Source: Streptomyces sp. NBC_00459 (lineage in GTDB: Bacteria; Actinomycetota; Actinomycetes; Streptomycetales; Streptomycetaceae). From it: a DNA stretch of 64,000 nt. The notes under the pieces are model-generated. The model was given only the letters and a program-made list of their open reading frames with translations, searched no databases and was not told the origin of the DNA. Where the stretch lies: NCBI RefSeq assembly GCF_036013955.1, contig NZ_CP107903.1, positions 2,790,001-2,854,000 of the forward strand. The letters are read 5' to 3'. The translations under genes were made by a program, and so were the position numbers. Position 1 is the first letter of the stretch; each line of letters begins with the position of its first letter. Below, piece by piece: positions 42,451 to 50,604 of this stretch.

Positions 42451-42791
42451 GGCTCGCCTCCATCACGATCGCCGTCCTGCTCGCCGCCTGCCGGCCCGAG
42501 GACAGTCGCCAGGCCGTGGGCCAGATCGCCTGGACGACCGTCCTGGCCCCCGGTGGTGAAGCGAATCTGATGGTTGCGGCTCGGAGCGTCGTGATGGTGG
42601 CGGCGCTCGCGGTGTCGGCGACGGTGATGGACGTGAGTCCGTTCTCGACGAACGGGGCGCTGGTCCTGGCCTCGGCACCGGATGTCGACCGTGAGCGTTT
42701 CTTCCGGCAGCTGATGGTGTACGGAGGAGTCATGCTGGCCGTGGTTCCCGCGGTGGTGTGGCTGGTGCTGGTGGTACCCGGCTGGGCGTGA
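42440..42791 (+). pseudogene. Internally deleted malonate carrier relic (MatC/SLC13-type), just upstream of matB
   Basis: The frame reads RRLDAGLASITIAVLLAACR and RQAVGQIAWTTVLAPGG, which resembles the region of MatC-like permeases that normally reads LDIG...VGRIAWPTVLL. It then jumps directly to the C-terminal end VSPFSTNGALVLASAPDVDR and ERFFRQLMVYGG, finishing in a hydrophobic helix and VPGW. The N-terminal half and the segment between these blocks are missing, so it cannot be a working carrier. It lies 67 bp before the malonyl-CoA synthetase gene, the expected partner of a malonate carrier. Confidence 0.55.
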
Positions 42792-42858
42792 CCGCGGCGC
42801 CTGACCGCTGGTACCACCACACATGTACGACGATGTGACGAGTTAAGGAGTACGACGC

Positions 42859-44331
42859 GTGTCCTCTCTCTTCCCCGGGCTGACCGACGGCCCGACCGAA
42901 ACCCCGGACGAGCGGCCCGCCCTGCGCTTCGGCGACCGATCGCTGACGTACGCCGAGCTCGCCGCCGCTGCCGGAGCCCTCGCCGACCGGATCTCCGGCG
43001 CGGGCGGCCCGGTCGCCGTCTGGGCGACACCGGCGCTGGAGACGGCCGTCGGTGTCGTGGCCGCGCTGCTGGCCGGGGTGCCGGCGGTGCCGCTCAACCC
43101 GAAGTCGGGCGAGAGCGAGTTGGGGCACATCCTGAAGGACAGCTCGCCCACCCTCGTACTCTCCGCACCCTGCGACCAACTCCCCTCCGCTTTCGGCTCG
43201 TTGGAGCGCATCGACGTCGACATCGACGTGCGTACGTCCAGCGGGGTCCCCGGAACCGCATACGAACCCTCCCCCGAAACCCCCGCCCTCATCGTCTACA
43301 CCTCGGGCACCACCGGCCCGCCCAAGGGCGCCGTCATCCCGCGCCGGGCCGTCGCCGCCACCCTGGACGCGCTCGCCGACGCCTGGCAGTGGACCTCCGA
43401 GGACGTGCTGGTGCACGGGCTTCCGCTCTTTCATGTGCACGGTCTGATTCTCGGCATCCTCGGCCCGCTGCGGCGCGGGGGCTCGGTACGGCACCTCGGG
43501 CGGTTCGGGACGGAGGGCGTGACCCGCGAGCTGAACGACGGGGCGACCATGCTGTTCGGCGTTCCGACGATGTACCACCGGATCGCGGAAGCGCTCCCCG
43601 ACGACCCGGAACTCGCCGCGGCGCTCGGCCGGGCCCGGCTGCTCGTCTCCGGTTCCGCCGCGCTGCCCGTGCACGACCACGAGCGCATCACGGCCGCGAC
43701 CGGCCGACGGGTCGTGGAGCGCTACGGCATGACGGAGACCCTGATGAACACGAGCGTCCGCGCGGACGGCGAGCCTCGCGCCGGCACGGTCGGCGTACCG
43801 CTGCCGGGCGTCGAGCTGCGGCTCGTGGAGGAGGACGGGACGCCCATCACGTCGTACGACAGCGAAACCGTGGGCGAGATCCAGGTGCGCGGGCCGAACC
43901 TGTTCACCGAGTATCTGAACCGGCCTGACGCCACCGGCGCCGCCTTCACCACCGACGGCTGGTTCCGCACCGGCGACATGGCGGTGCGCGATCCCGACGG
44001 CTATGTACGTATCGTCGGCCGCAAGGCCACCGACCTGATCAAGAGCGGCGGCTACAAGATCGGCGCGGGCGAGATCGAGAACGCGCTGCTGGAACACGCG
44101 GGCGTGCGCGAAGCAGCCGTGACCGGGGAGCCCGACGCCGACCTGGGCGAGCGGATCGTCGCCTGGATCGTCCCCGCCGATGCGCAGTCCCCGCCGGACG
44201 CCGACGAGTTGGCGAACCATGTCGCCGCCCGTCTCGCCCCGCACAAGCGCCCCCGGGTCGTGCGCTACCTGGACGCCCTCCCGCGCAACGACATGGGGAA
44301 GATCATGAAGCGGGCCCTGCCCAGTGACTGA
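42859..44331 (+). CDS. matB: Malonyl-/methylmalonyl-CoA synthetase
   Basis: 490 residues. An ANL-superfamily acyl-CoA ligase: P-loop YTSGTTGPPKGA (about 150), LPLFHVHG, YGMTETLMNTSVRADGEPRA, TGDMAVRDPDGYVRIVGR, the hinge and A8 region GRKATDLIKSGGYKIGAGE, and the C-terminal catalytic Lys in RNDMGKIMKR. As I remember the S. coelicolor MatB crystal-structure protein, long stretches are identical, so the assignment is firm. It makes malonyl-CoA or methylmalonyl-CoA from the free diacids, giving polyketide or fatty acid extender units. It overlaps the carboxyltransferase gene by 8 bp. The carrier gene upstream is a relic. Confidence 0.93.
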   Translation: MSSLFPGLTDGPTETPDERPALRFGDRSLTYAELAAAAGALADRISGAGGPVAVWATPALETAVGVVAALLAGVPAVPLNPKSGESELGHILKDSSPTLVLSAPCDQLPSAFGSLERIDVDIDVRTSSGVPGTAYEPSPETPALIVYTSGTTGPPKGAVIPRRAVAATLDALADAWQWTSEDVLVHGLPLFHVHGLILGILGPLRRGGSVRHLGRFGTEGVTRELNDGATMLFGVPTMYHRIAEALPDDPELAAALGRARLLVSGSAALPVHDHERITAATGRRVVERYGMTETLMNTSVRADGEPRAGTVGVPLPGVELRLVEEDGTPITSYDSETVGEIQVRGPNLFTEYLNRPDATGAAFTTDGWFRTGDMAVRDPDGYVRIVGRKATDLIKSGGYKIGAGEIENALLEHAGVREAAVTGEPDADLGERIVAWIVPADAQSPPDADELANHVAARLAPHKRPRVVRYLDALPRNDMGKIMKRALPSD

Positions 44332-45811
44332 TCCGGCAACCGACCGAGAGGCCGCCCAAATGCCCGACGACACCCCCGGTCGCAGCTCCGCCCGCCGGCT
44401 CATCGCCCTGCTGACCGACGGCTCCCCCGAGGGATTCCATGAACTCCCCTACCCTGCAAGGGAGTTCAAGCCAGACGGCCCTCTGTCCTGGCAGGGCTAC
44501 GATGCCGCGCGCGCCCGCGCCGCTGCCCGCACCGGCGAGGAGGAGTCCGTCGTCTGCGGCACCGCCGACATCGGCGGCACCCCTGCCGTGCTGATCGCCT
44601 TCGAGTTCGGCTTCCTCGGCGGCTCGCTCGGCGAACGCACCGGAGACCGGCTGGAGTTGGCGTACGAGTACGCGCGCACCCACCGCCTGCCCGTCGTACC
44701 GCTCGTCGCGACGGGCGGCAGCCGCATGCAGGAGGGCATGCTCGCGCTGACCCAACTCCAGCGCGTGGCGAGGCAGTCGATGCTCACGCGTGCGGCGGGC
44801 CTGGCGCAGATCGCGGTCCTCCGGGATCCGACGACCGGTGGCGGCTGGGCGACCCTGGGCGCGGGTGCCGACATCGTGCTCGCGCTGCCCGGCGCCCAGG
44901 TGGGTTTCGCGGGTTCCCGGGTCCGGCCGGCCGACGCGGACCCGGCGGCGTACACGGCCGAGGCGCAGGTGGCAGCGGGCGCGGCCGACGCGATCGTACG
45001 CCCGGAAGCACTCCGGGAGACGCTGGCCCTGTGGCTACGCCTGCTGAGCGCCGGTGCCGGTGCCGTCGATACAGCCGATACCGCCAGTACCGCCAGTACC
45101 GCCAGTACCGCCAGTACCGCCCATACGGTCGACGCCCGGCCGACGGAGGCTGCCCCGCCGCCTCCGCCCTCACCTCTTGGCGCCGGGTCCCTCCCCACCT
45201 CCGGCTGGGACGCCGTCCAGCACGCCCGGTCTCCCCAACGCCCGCGGGCCGAGGCCTACTTGGACGCGTACTTCGCTCGGCGCGCCACGATCAGCGGCGA
45301 CCGTTGCGGCGGCACCGACGCCGGCATGGCGTGCGGATTCGGCGAACGCGCGGCGGACGGACGGACCGTCGCGTACGCCGCTCAGCTCGGCACGGCCACC
45401 CGTCCCGCCGGCTATCGCACCGCCGCACGCCTGATCCGCCTCGCGGACCGGCTCGGCATCCCGGTGCTGACCCTGGTGGACACCCCGGGTGCCGCCAACG
45501 ACGCCGACGCCGAGCGCCAGGGCGCGGGCGCCGCGATCGCGGACCTCTTCGGCGCGGTCGCCGCCGCCAGTACGCCGGTCACCACGCTGCTGATCGGCGA
45601 GGGCGGCTCGGGGGGCGCTCTGGCCCTCGCCGCCCCCGGCAACACCTGGGCCACGCCGGACAGCTACTTCTCCGTCATCGCCCCGGAGCTCGCGGCAGCC
45701 ATCCTCAAGCGTCCGGAGAGCGAGGTGGAGACGACGGCGGACCAGCTCCGGATCCGCCCGCAGGATCTGGTGGAGCTGGGGGTGGTGCGGGGCATCGTGG
45801 GCCGCCCGTAG
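44324..45811 (+). CDS. Fused acyl-CoA (acetyl-CoA-type) carboxyltransferase, beta plus alpha domains
   Basis: 495 residues. The N-terminal half (about 60-240) is AccD-like (TADIGGTPAVLIAFEFGFLG, GGSRMQEGMLALTQ, GGGWATLGAGADIVLALPGA). The C-terminal half (about 290-490) is AccA-like (RAEAYLDAYFARRATISGDR, RLIRLADRLGIPVLTLVDTP, IGEGGSGGALALA). It transfers CO2 from carboxybiotin to an acyl-CoA. No zinc finger is visible at the N-terminus. The linker (about 250-270) is encoded by a 9-bp tandem repeat. It is co-transcribed with matB, so both genes may feed extender-unit pools; biotin carboxylase and BCCP must come from elsewhere. Confidence 0.88.
   Translation: MTDPATDREAAQMPDDTPGRSSARRLIALLTDGSPEGFHELPYPAREFKPDGPLSWQGYDAARARAAARTGEEESVVCGTADIGGTPAVLIAFEFGFLGGSLGERTGDRLELAYEYARTHRLPVVPLVATGGSRMQEGMLALTQLQRVARQSMLTRAAGLAQIAVLRDPTTGGGWATLGAGADIVLALPGAQVGFAGSRVRPADADPAAYTAEAQVAAGAADAIVRPEALRETLALWLRLLSAGAGAVDTADTASTASTASTASTAHTVDARPTEAAPPPPPSPLGAGSLPTSGWDAVQHARSPQRPRAEAYLDAYFARRATISGDRCGGTDAGMACGFGERAADGRTVAYAAQLGTATRPAGYRTAARLIRLADRLGIPVLTLVDTPGAANDADAERQGAGAAIADLFGAVAAASTPVTTLLIGEGGSGGALALAAPGNTWATPDSYFSVIAPELAAAILKRPESEVETTADQLRIRPQDLVELGVVRGIVGRP
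45071..45124 (+). repeat. 9-bp tandem repeat (ACCGCCAGT)n inside the carboxyltransferase linker
   Basis: Four exact copies of ACCGCCAGT fill 45080-45115, with degenerate copies before (ACAGCCGAT, 45071-45079) and after (ACCGCCCAT, 45116-45124). Translated it reads Thr-Ala-Ser repeats between the two enzyme halves. Copy-number change would keep the frame and alter linker length. Confidence 0.9.
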
Positions 45812-46003
45812 CCCTCCCGGGACCTTTGGACGGCCACCTCGGGACCTTGGTCATAATTCAGACATAAAGGATAAAACACCCATACGGCGGCGCCCCGCCC
45901 GGCCCTCTACAACAGGCGCCCCTCTCCCGCCCCCCGCACGATGCCAGTGGAGGCCCGCCGACCGGCGCGGCCCGTACGGTCTGCGCTCTCGGGAGGATCT
46001 GCC

Positions 46004-47041
46004 ATGACCGTCAGTCTGGAACAGATGCGCCGCTGCCATTTCGCCGTCGACCTCGGAGCCGCGCGGACCCGCGTCTACGTCAAGGGCGCCGGGCTCGTCG
46101 TCGACCAGCCGTCCGTCGCCGCCGTGAACACCAGGACCGGCGCGCTGATCGCGGTCGGGGAGTTCGCCGAGAAGATGACGGGGCGTACGCCCGACTACAT
46201 CCGGGTCGTACGGCCCGTGTCCGGTGGGACCGTCGTCGACATCGAGATGGCGCAGCGCATGCTGCGGCACCTGATCGGCGACAAGGTGCGGCGCACGCTG
46301 CGCCGCAAGCCGTTCCTGCGGGCCGCCGCCTGCACCCCCCACGACGCCGACCCGCTCGCGCAGCGCGCGACCATCGAGACGCTCGTCGGGCTCGGCGCCC
46401 GGCGGGTCGAGCTCGTCGACACGCTCGTGGCCGCCGCCGTGGGATGCGGACTGCCCGTCGAACGGCCCGAGGCGACCATGGTCATGGTGTGCGGCGCCGC
46501 CGCCACCCAGCTCGCCGTTCTCTCCCTCGGCTCGATCGTGACCGCCCAGCGGATCCCGGTCGGCGGCGAGGCCGTCGACCACGCGATCGTGCAGCATCTG
46601 CGGCACCAGCACGAGCTGATGCTCCCCAGCCAGTCGGTACGTCCGCTGCAGCTCGCCCTCTCCGGCAACGGGCTCACCGCGCACGGGCCGTCGTCCACCG
46701 AGATCCACGGACGGGACGTCGCCACCGGCCTCGCCCGCTCCGTCCAGGTCGACACCGCCGCCGTTCGCGACGCCATCCAGACGCCGCTGACCGCCGTACT
46801 CGACGGGATCGGCAAGGTCCTGCGGGACTGCCCGCCCGATCTGGTGGCCGACCTCGCCGACCGCGGCATCATGATGGTCGGCGGCAGCGCGCTGCTCCCC
46901 GGGTTCGACCAGATGCTGCGGCAGGCCACGGGCATGCCGGTGCACATCGCCGAACGGCCGGACGTGTGCGCGGTACAGGGCCTCGGGTACATGCTGGAGG
47001 GCAGGATCGAGCCGATGGTGCTGGATCCACTGGCCACCTGA
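46004..47041 (+). CDS. mbl: MreB/Mbl-like actin-family protein with a degenerate nucleotide site
   Basis: 345 residues. MreB-type fold: phosphate-1 motif FAVDLGAARTRVYVKG, AVGEFAEKMTGRTPDYIRVV, VDIEMAQRMLRHLI, VELVDTLVAAAVGCGLP, and the adenosine-side motif MMVGGSALLPGFDQML. The phosphate-2 motif, normally DIGGGTT in MreB, reads VCGAAAT (in MVMVCGAAATQLAVLSLG), losing its Asp and two glycines. It may therefore bind or hydrolyse ATP poorly and act as an accessory filament partner; S. coelicolor has such an Mbl (spore-wall synthesis, dependent on MreB). GGGAGGA before ATG 46004 fixes the start; mreC/mreD are not adjacent. Confidence 0.85.
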   Translation: MTVSLEQMRRCHFAVDLGAARTRVYVKGAGLVVDQPSVAAVNTRTGALIAVGEFAEKMTGRTPDYIRVVRPVSGGTVVDIEMAQRMLRHLIGDKVRRTLRRKPFLRAAACTPHDADPLAQRATIETLVGLGARRVELVDTLVAAAVGCGLPVERPEATMVMVCGAAATQLAVLSLGSIVTAQRIPVGGEAVDHAIVQHLRHQHELMLPSQSVRPLQLALSGNGLTAHGPSSTEIHGRDVATGLARSVQVDTAAVRDAIQTPLTAVLDGIGKVLRDCPPDLVADLADRGIMMVGGSALLPGFDQMLRQATGMPVHIAERPDVCAVQGLGYMLEGRIEPMVLDPLAT

Positions 47042-47076
47042 GGCCGGCCTCCCGCACCGCCGGCCCCACCATCCGC

Positions 47077-48555
47077 ATGCCGGACGACAGGCCCCCGCCT
47101 CCCGCCTCTTCCCCGCCTCCTCTGCCGCCCCGTCTCGAAGCCGTGCTCGGCATCGGTACCGATCTCGAACTGCGCACGACCCTCCAGCACATCGTGGACG
47201 GCGCGGCCGAGTTGACCGGTGCCCGGTACGCGGGACTCGGGATGGCCGACCCCGGGCTCGACGGCCTCGTGGAGATCCGCAAGGCCGATCTGGGGCGCGC
47301 CGAACGGGAGGGCGTCACCGTCATCGACGTACCGATCCACGTCGATGACAAGGAGTTCGGGCGGCTGTATCTCGCCGAGAAACTCGACGGTACGCAATTC
47401 AGCGACGAGGAAAGGGAGTTGCTGGGGGTACTGGCCGCGCAGGCCGGAATCGCGATCGGCAACGCCCGGTTGTACGAGGCCGCACGGCAGCGCGAGCGCT
47501 GGATCGAGGGTGCCGCCGCCGTCACCACCGCGCTGCTCACCGGTGGGGCCGACGACGACGCGCTGATGACCGTCGCCAACCGCGCCCGGCTCCTCGCCGA
47601 CGCCGCCGCCGGCGTCATCCTGCAACCGACGGAAGCCGGTGGCATGGAGATCGTGACCGCCTCCACCCTGGACGATGCCGGTGACATCGTCGGGACCACC
47701 ATCGCCCCGGGAAGTCCCGTCCTCGTCCAACTCCTCGGCGGAGAGCCGGTGTTCGTCGACGACTCGGCGACCGATCCGCGGATGACCACCCCGGTGAGGC
47801 ACCGGTTCGGGCCCAGCATGCTGCTGCCCCTGCAGGCCGAGGGACGGCTGATCGGCACGCTCGCGCTGCCGCGCCGACGCGGGGAGCGCCCGTACACCGA
47901 CGTGGAACGGCTCCTCGCGACGCAGTTCGCCTCGCAGGCCGCCCTCGCGCTCGTCCTCGCCGACGCCCGGCGCCGCCGGGCCCGTCTCGCGGTGTACGAG
48001 GACCGCGACCGGATCGCCCGCGACCTGCACGATCTCGTCGTCCAACGGCTGTTCGCCACCGGCATGATGCTGGAGTCCACCCAGCGCCGGGCCGCGGGCG
48101 ACGACACGGTGTGCGAGATCCTCGGGCACGCTGTCGACGAGCTCCAGGCGACCGTCCAGGAGGTCCGGACGACCATTTTCGCCCTCCAGCAGCCCCCGGC
48201 CGACGCACCGACCACCTTGCGCGGCAAGGTACTTCGGGAGGCGGCCGGTGCGGCGGCGGTGCTCGGCCGCCGGCCCTCCGTCCGCTTCACCGGCCCCGTC
48301 GAGCACCGCGTCCCGTCCCCCGTCGCCGCCCAGCTCCTGACCGCCCTGCGCCGCGCCCTCGCCACCGCCGTCCGTCGCCCCGCCGTCACCCGCGTCGCAG
48401 TCACGGTCGACGCGACGGCGACCCTGCCGGACGGTCGGGACGGCGTACGGCTGACGGTGTACGACGATGGCGTCAGCGGCGATGACACAACACACCCAGG
48501 CGCGGGTACGACGGTCATCTGGCAGGCCCCGCTGGGAGACGGCACCCTGGAGTGA
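47077..48555 (+). CDS. GAF-domain sensor histidine-kinase-like protein with a degenerate ATPase domain
   Basis: 492 residues. A Pro-rich start is followed by two GAF domains (about 25-140 and 150-300; GARYAGLGMADPGLDGLVEI, LGVLAAQAGIAIGNARLYEA). Then comes a HisKA_3 dimerisation helix with the phosphoacceptor His in RIARDLHDLVVQRLFATGM (about 310). The order matches DevS/DosS kinases. In the ATPase part the N box, usually REALSNAARHA, reads RRALATAVRRPA and lacks the Asn. A D box remains (VYDDGV), but no G-rich lid is visible. Kinase activity is doubtful. No response regulator is adjacent. It follows the mbl-like gene by 35 bp and may share its transcript. Confidence 0.8.
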   Translation: MPDDRPPPPASSPPPLPPRLEAVLGIGTDLELRTTLQHIVDGAAELTGARYAGLGMADPGLDGLVEIRKADLGRAEREGVTVIDVPIHVDDKEFGRLYLAEKLDGTQFSDEERELLGVLAAQAGIAIGNARLYEAARQRERWIEGAAAVTTALLTGGADDDALMTVANRARLLADAAAGVILQPTEAGGMEIVTASTLDDAGDIVGTTIAPGSPVLVQLLGGEPVFVDDSATDPRMTTPVRHRFGPSMLLPLQAEGRLIGTLALPRRRGERPYTDVERLLATQFASQAALALVLADARRRRARLAVYEDRDRIARDLHDLVVQRLFATGMMLESTQRRAAGDDTVCEILGHAVDELQATVQEVRTTIFALQQPPADAPTTLRGKVLREAAGAAAVLGRRPSVRFTGPVEHRVPSPVAAQLLTALRRALATAVRRPAVTRVAVTVDATATLPDGRDGVRLTVYDDGVSGDDTTHPGAGTTVIWQAPLGDGTLE

Positions 48556-48588
48556 GGTCACGGACCGTGGACGGCGGAGGGGCAGCCA

Positions 48589-49167
48589 GTGACGGACATT
48601 GACACGCGTAACGGCACGCGCGTCGGCGCGGGCATGAACACCCGCACGGGGATGGACACCGGCACGGGCACGCGCGTCGGGACGCGCGTCCGCACCCGCA
48701 TCGGCGTGACCGGGCACCGCTCGATCCCCGCCGCCGTTCTGCCGTCCGTCCGCACGGGCATCCGCCTCCAGCTCCAGGGCGACGAGGAGATGGAGGTCCT
48801 GAGCAGCCTCGCGGCCGGGGCCGACCAGCTGTTCGCCGACCTCGCCCTGGACCACGGCATCCCGGTCACGGCAGTGATTCCCGGTATGGACTACGAGGCC
48901 CACCTCGGCGACGCCGACACCCGGGCCGCGTACCGCCGCCTCCTCGACTCCTGCCGTACGCAGGTGAATCTGCCCGAGGAGGCGACACACGAAGAGGCCT
49001 ACTTCGCGGCGGGCCGCTGGATCGTCGACCATGCCGACCGGCTGGTCGCGGTGTGGGACGGGCAGCCCGCGCGGGGACTCGGGGGCACCGGGGACGTGGT
49101 GGCGTACGCCCGGCGCACGGGCGTACCGGTGACGGTGCTGTGGCGGCCGGGGGTGCTGCGCGCCTGA
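48589..49167 (+). CDS. SLOG-like (DprA/LOG Rossmannoid) nucleotide-sensing protein
   Basis: 192 residues. After a Thr/Arg/Gly repeat at the front (two copies of GGCACGCGCGTCGG at 48613 and 48667), the globular part starts RIGVTGHRSIP. It shows SLAAGADQLFADLALDHGIP, VTAVIPGMDYEAHLGD, WIVDHADRLVAVWDG and GGTGDVVAYARRTGVPVTVL. This is the SLOG/LOG pattern of Rossmann-like ligand-binding proteins, which in conflict systems bind NAD- or nucleotide-derived signals. The GTG start has GGCGGAGGGG upstream. It is convergent with a SLATT-like two-TM gene 48 bp away, the pairing predicted for SLOG-SLATT systems. Confidence 0.65.
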   Translation: MTDIDTRNGTRVGAGMNTRTGMDTGTGTRVGTRVRTRIGVTGHRSIPAAVLPSVRTGIRLQLQGDEEMEVLSSLAAGADQLFADLALDHGIPVTAVIPGMDYEAHLGDADTRAAYRRLLDSCRTQVNLPEEATHEEAYFAAGRWIVDHADRLVAVWDGQPARGLGGTGDVVAYARRTGVPVTVLWRPGVLRA

Positions 49168-49215
49168 CTTCGGGGCCGGGATCTCCGGTCCGGAGTCGCC
49201 GCCCCGGCGGGCATC

Positions 49216-50130
49216 TCAGCCGAACCTGACCACCCAGTCGGTGTGCTGCGGTGAGACCAGCCGCTCGGCGTCCGCCACCGCCTCCGCCCAGGCCGCCTCC
49301 GTCACCGTCCTGGACATCGTGGTCCGCAGCATGTCGAGGTCCTGCTTGATGAGGCCGTACGCGTACGCCAGCGGCCGGTGCCTGCGCACCTCCTGCCACG
49401 CCACCCCCGCCGCCGCCGCGGCGCTGAGCAGACCGGTGAGATCCCAGCCGCCGATCACACCGAGGGCCCGGAGGCCGGCGGACAGCAGTGCCAGCAGGGT
49501 CAGTACGGCGGTGACGGACGACCAGTGGACGGAGGACCTGTGCGTCTGCGCCGCCTTGTTGCGGTGCCAGACGAACTGTTCGAGCAGCCGGTCGCGGAGA
49601 TAGATGTCCCGTCTCGCCGCGAAGGGCTTGGCGCGTACCGCCCGCATGGCCGGGGTGATCTGGCCGATTCCCCGGGCACGGGTCCCGTTGCGTGAATCGT
49701 CGACCCACCCCACCTTCCTCAGCTCCGCCAGCCGCCCTTCCAGTCGCTCCGCGAACAGTCCGTCGGGATCGATGACCCGGGAGTGGAAGGGCCCGCCGTG
49801 CACCATGTACTGCCAGGCCAGCGATTTGAGCAGCTCGGCGACGTCCCGGTGGGCGCGCCAGTGGGCCCGGGCCCGCCTGCGTGCGGTGTGCAGGCCGACG
49901 GCGATGGTCATCGCGTACAGCATGGCCGCCAATGCCGCCGGAATATGACTGTCAAGACGTTCCGCGAGCATGGCGGCCGTGGTCGCGAGGAGCAGGGTCA
50001 CGAGTTGGGTGCGCACCGCGCGAAACGATTCTCCTTGCCTGACCAGCGCGCGATGGTCACTTATCCGGAAGAGCGGTGGCAGGTCGCTGTCGCTCAAGGT
50101 CACACTGGGCCCTGGAGTTCCCGTCCGCAT
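49216..50130 (-). CDS. SLATT-like two-TM-pair membrane protein (DUF4231-type)
   Basis: 304 residues. Two hairpins of membrane helices: RTQLVTLLLATTAAMLAERL with AALAAMLYAMTIAVGL (about 40-80), and SSVTAVLTLLALLSAGLRAL with LTGLLSAAAAAGVAWQEV (about 205-250). Between them lies the helical motif RDIYLRDRLLEQFVWHRNKA, and after them YGLIKQDLDMLRTTM and AVADAERLVSPQHTDW. These flank patterns match SLATT domains (SMODS- and SLOG-associating 2TM effectors), thought to form pores when a partner senses a signal. It is unusual in having two membrane hairpins. ATG 50130 has GGGGGGA upstream. It is divergent from the fxs operon and convergent with the SLOG-like gene. Confidence 0.65.
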   Translation of the reverse strand: MRTGTPGPSVTLSDSDLPPLFRISDHRALVRQGESFRAVRTQLVTLLLATTAAMLAERLDSHIPAALAAMLYAMTIAVGLHTARRRARAHWRAHRDVAELLKSLAWQYMVHGGPFHSRVIDPDGLFAERLEGRLAELRKVGWVDDSRNGTRARGIGQITPAMRAVRAKPFAARRDIYLRDRLLEQFVWHRNKAAQTHRSSVHWSSVTAVLTLLALLSAGLRALGVIGGWDLTGLLSAAAAAGVAWQEVRRHRPLAYAYGLIKQDLDMLRTTMSRTVTEAAWAEAVADAERLVSPQHTDWVVRFG

Positions 50131-50369
50131 GGTCCCCCCGTACGGCTAGAAGCGAACACCTGAGGGAATTCTCTCGCAGGAACGCGACAACAGACCACCC
50201 CCCGGTATGCCTTCGACAGCCGTGCGTGGTACGGTCCGCGCGAGAAGTGTCCACACAGGTCTCAGACTGTCTCAAGAACGTCTACAGATCCCTCCGGATC
50301 ATCCCCCCGTACGACGGCGACGGGATGGGCTGGGTCTGTTCATCGACGAAGTGGAGCTATGAGACAGCC

Positions 50370-50549
50370 ATGAACGAGGCCACGACAATCCAGAGCGTAT
50401 CGGCCATTTCCCGGTCGGCGCAGCGACGGCACACCCCACTGACATCCGTCGCCACCGACAAGGCAGCCGTCATCAAGTCAACCGGACGCTTGACGGACGC
50501 CGCCGGCTGGACCTCGAAGAAGCCGATCACCTTCAATGCCGCAATCTGA
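50370..50549 (+). CDS. fxsA: FxSxx-COOH-type RiPP precursor peptide with a variant C-terminus
   Basis: 59 residues, MNEATTIQ to FNAAI. A leader rich in Ser/Thr and basic residues is followed by a C-terminal core GWTSKKPITFNAAI. Precursors of this family end Phe-x-Ser-x-x; here the third position of the motif is Ala (F-N-A-A-I). It lies 145 bp before the radical-SAM maturase with a hairpin in between, the expected precursor position. ATG 50370 is supported by GGAGC upstream. Recognition rests on context plus the terminal Phe motif. A Trp (residue 47) is another aromatic residue that could be cross-linked. Confidence 0.75.
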   Translation: MNEATTIQSVSAISRSAQRRHTPLTSVATDKAAVIKSTGRLTDAAGWTSKKPITFNAAI

Positions 50550-50573
50550 GCGGCGGTAGGCCCGGCGACCTGG

Positions 50574-50604
50574 GGGTTCCCGGCAAAGCCACTGCCGGGA
50601 ACCC
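50574..50604 (+). terminator. Hairpin between precursor and maturase (attenuator)
   Basis: GGGTTCCCGGCA (50574-50585) pairs perfectly with TGCCGGGAACCC (50593-50604) around a 7-nt loop, 25 bp after the fxsA stop. A partial terminator here would give more precursor than maturase transcript. Confidence 0.7.

Noticed and set aside
42859..45811. matB plus carboxyltransferase considered as part of a polyketide gene cluster
   Set aside because: No PKS, ACP or tailoring genes adjoin; these are housekeeping precursor-supply genes.
46195..49032. A 945-codon minus-strand open frame
   Set aside because: It is antisense to mbl, the GAF kinase and the SLOG gene, all of which have recognisable domains on the + strand.
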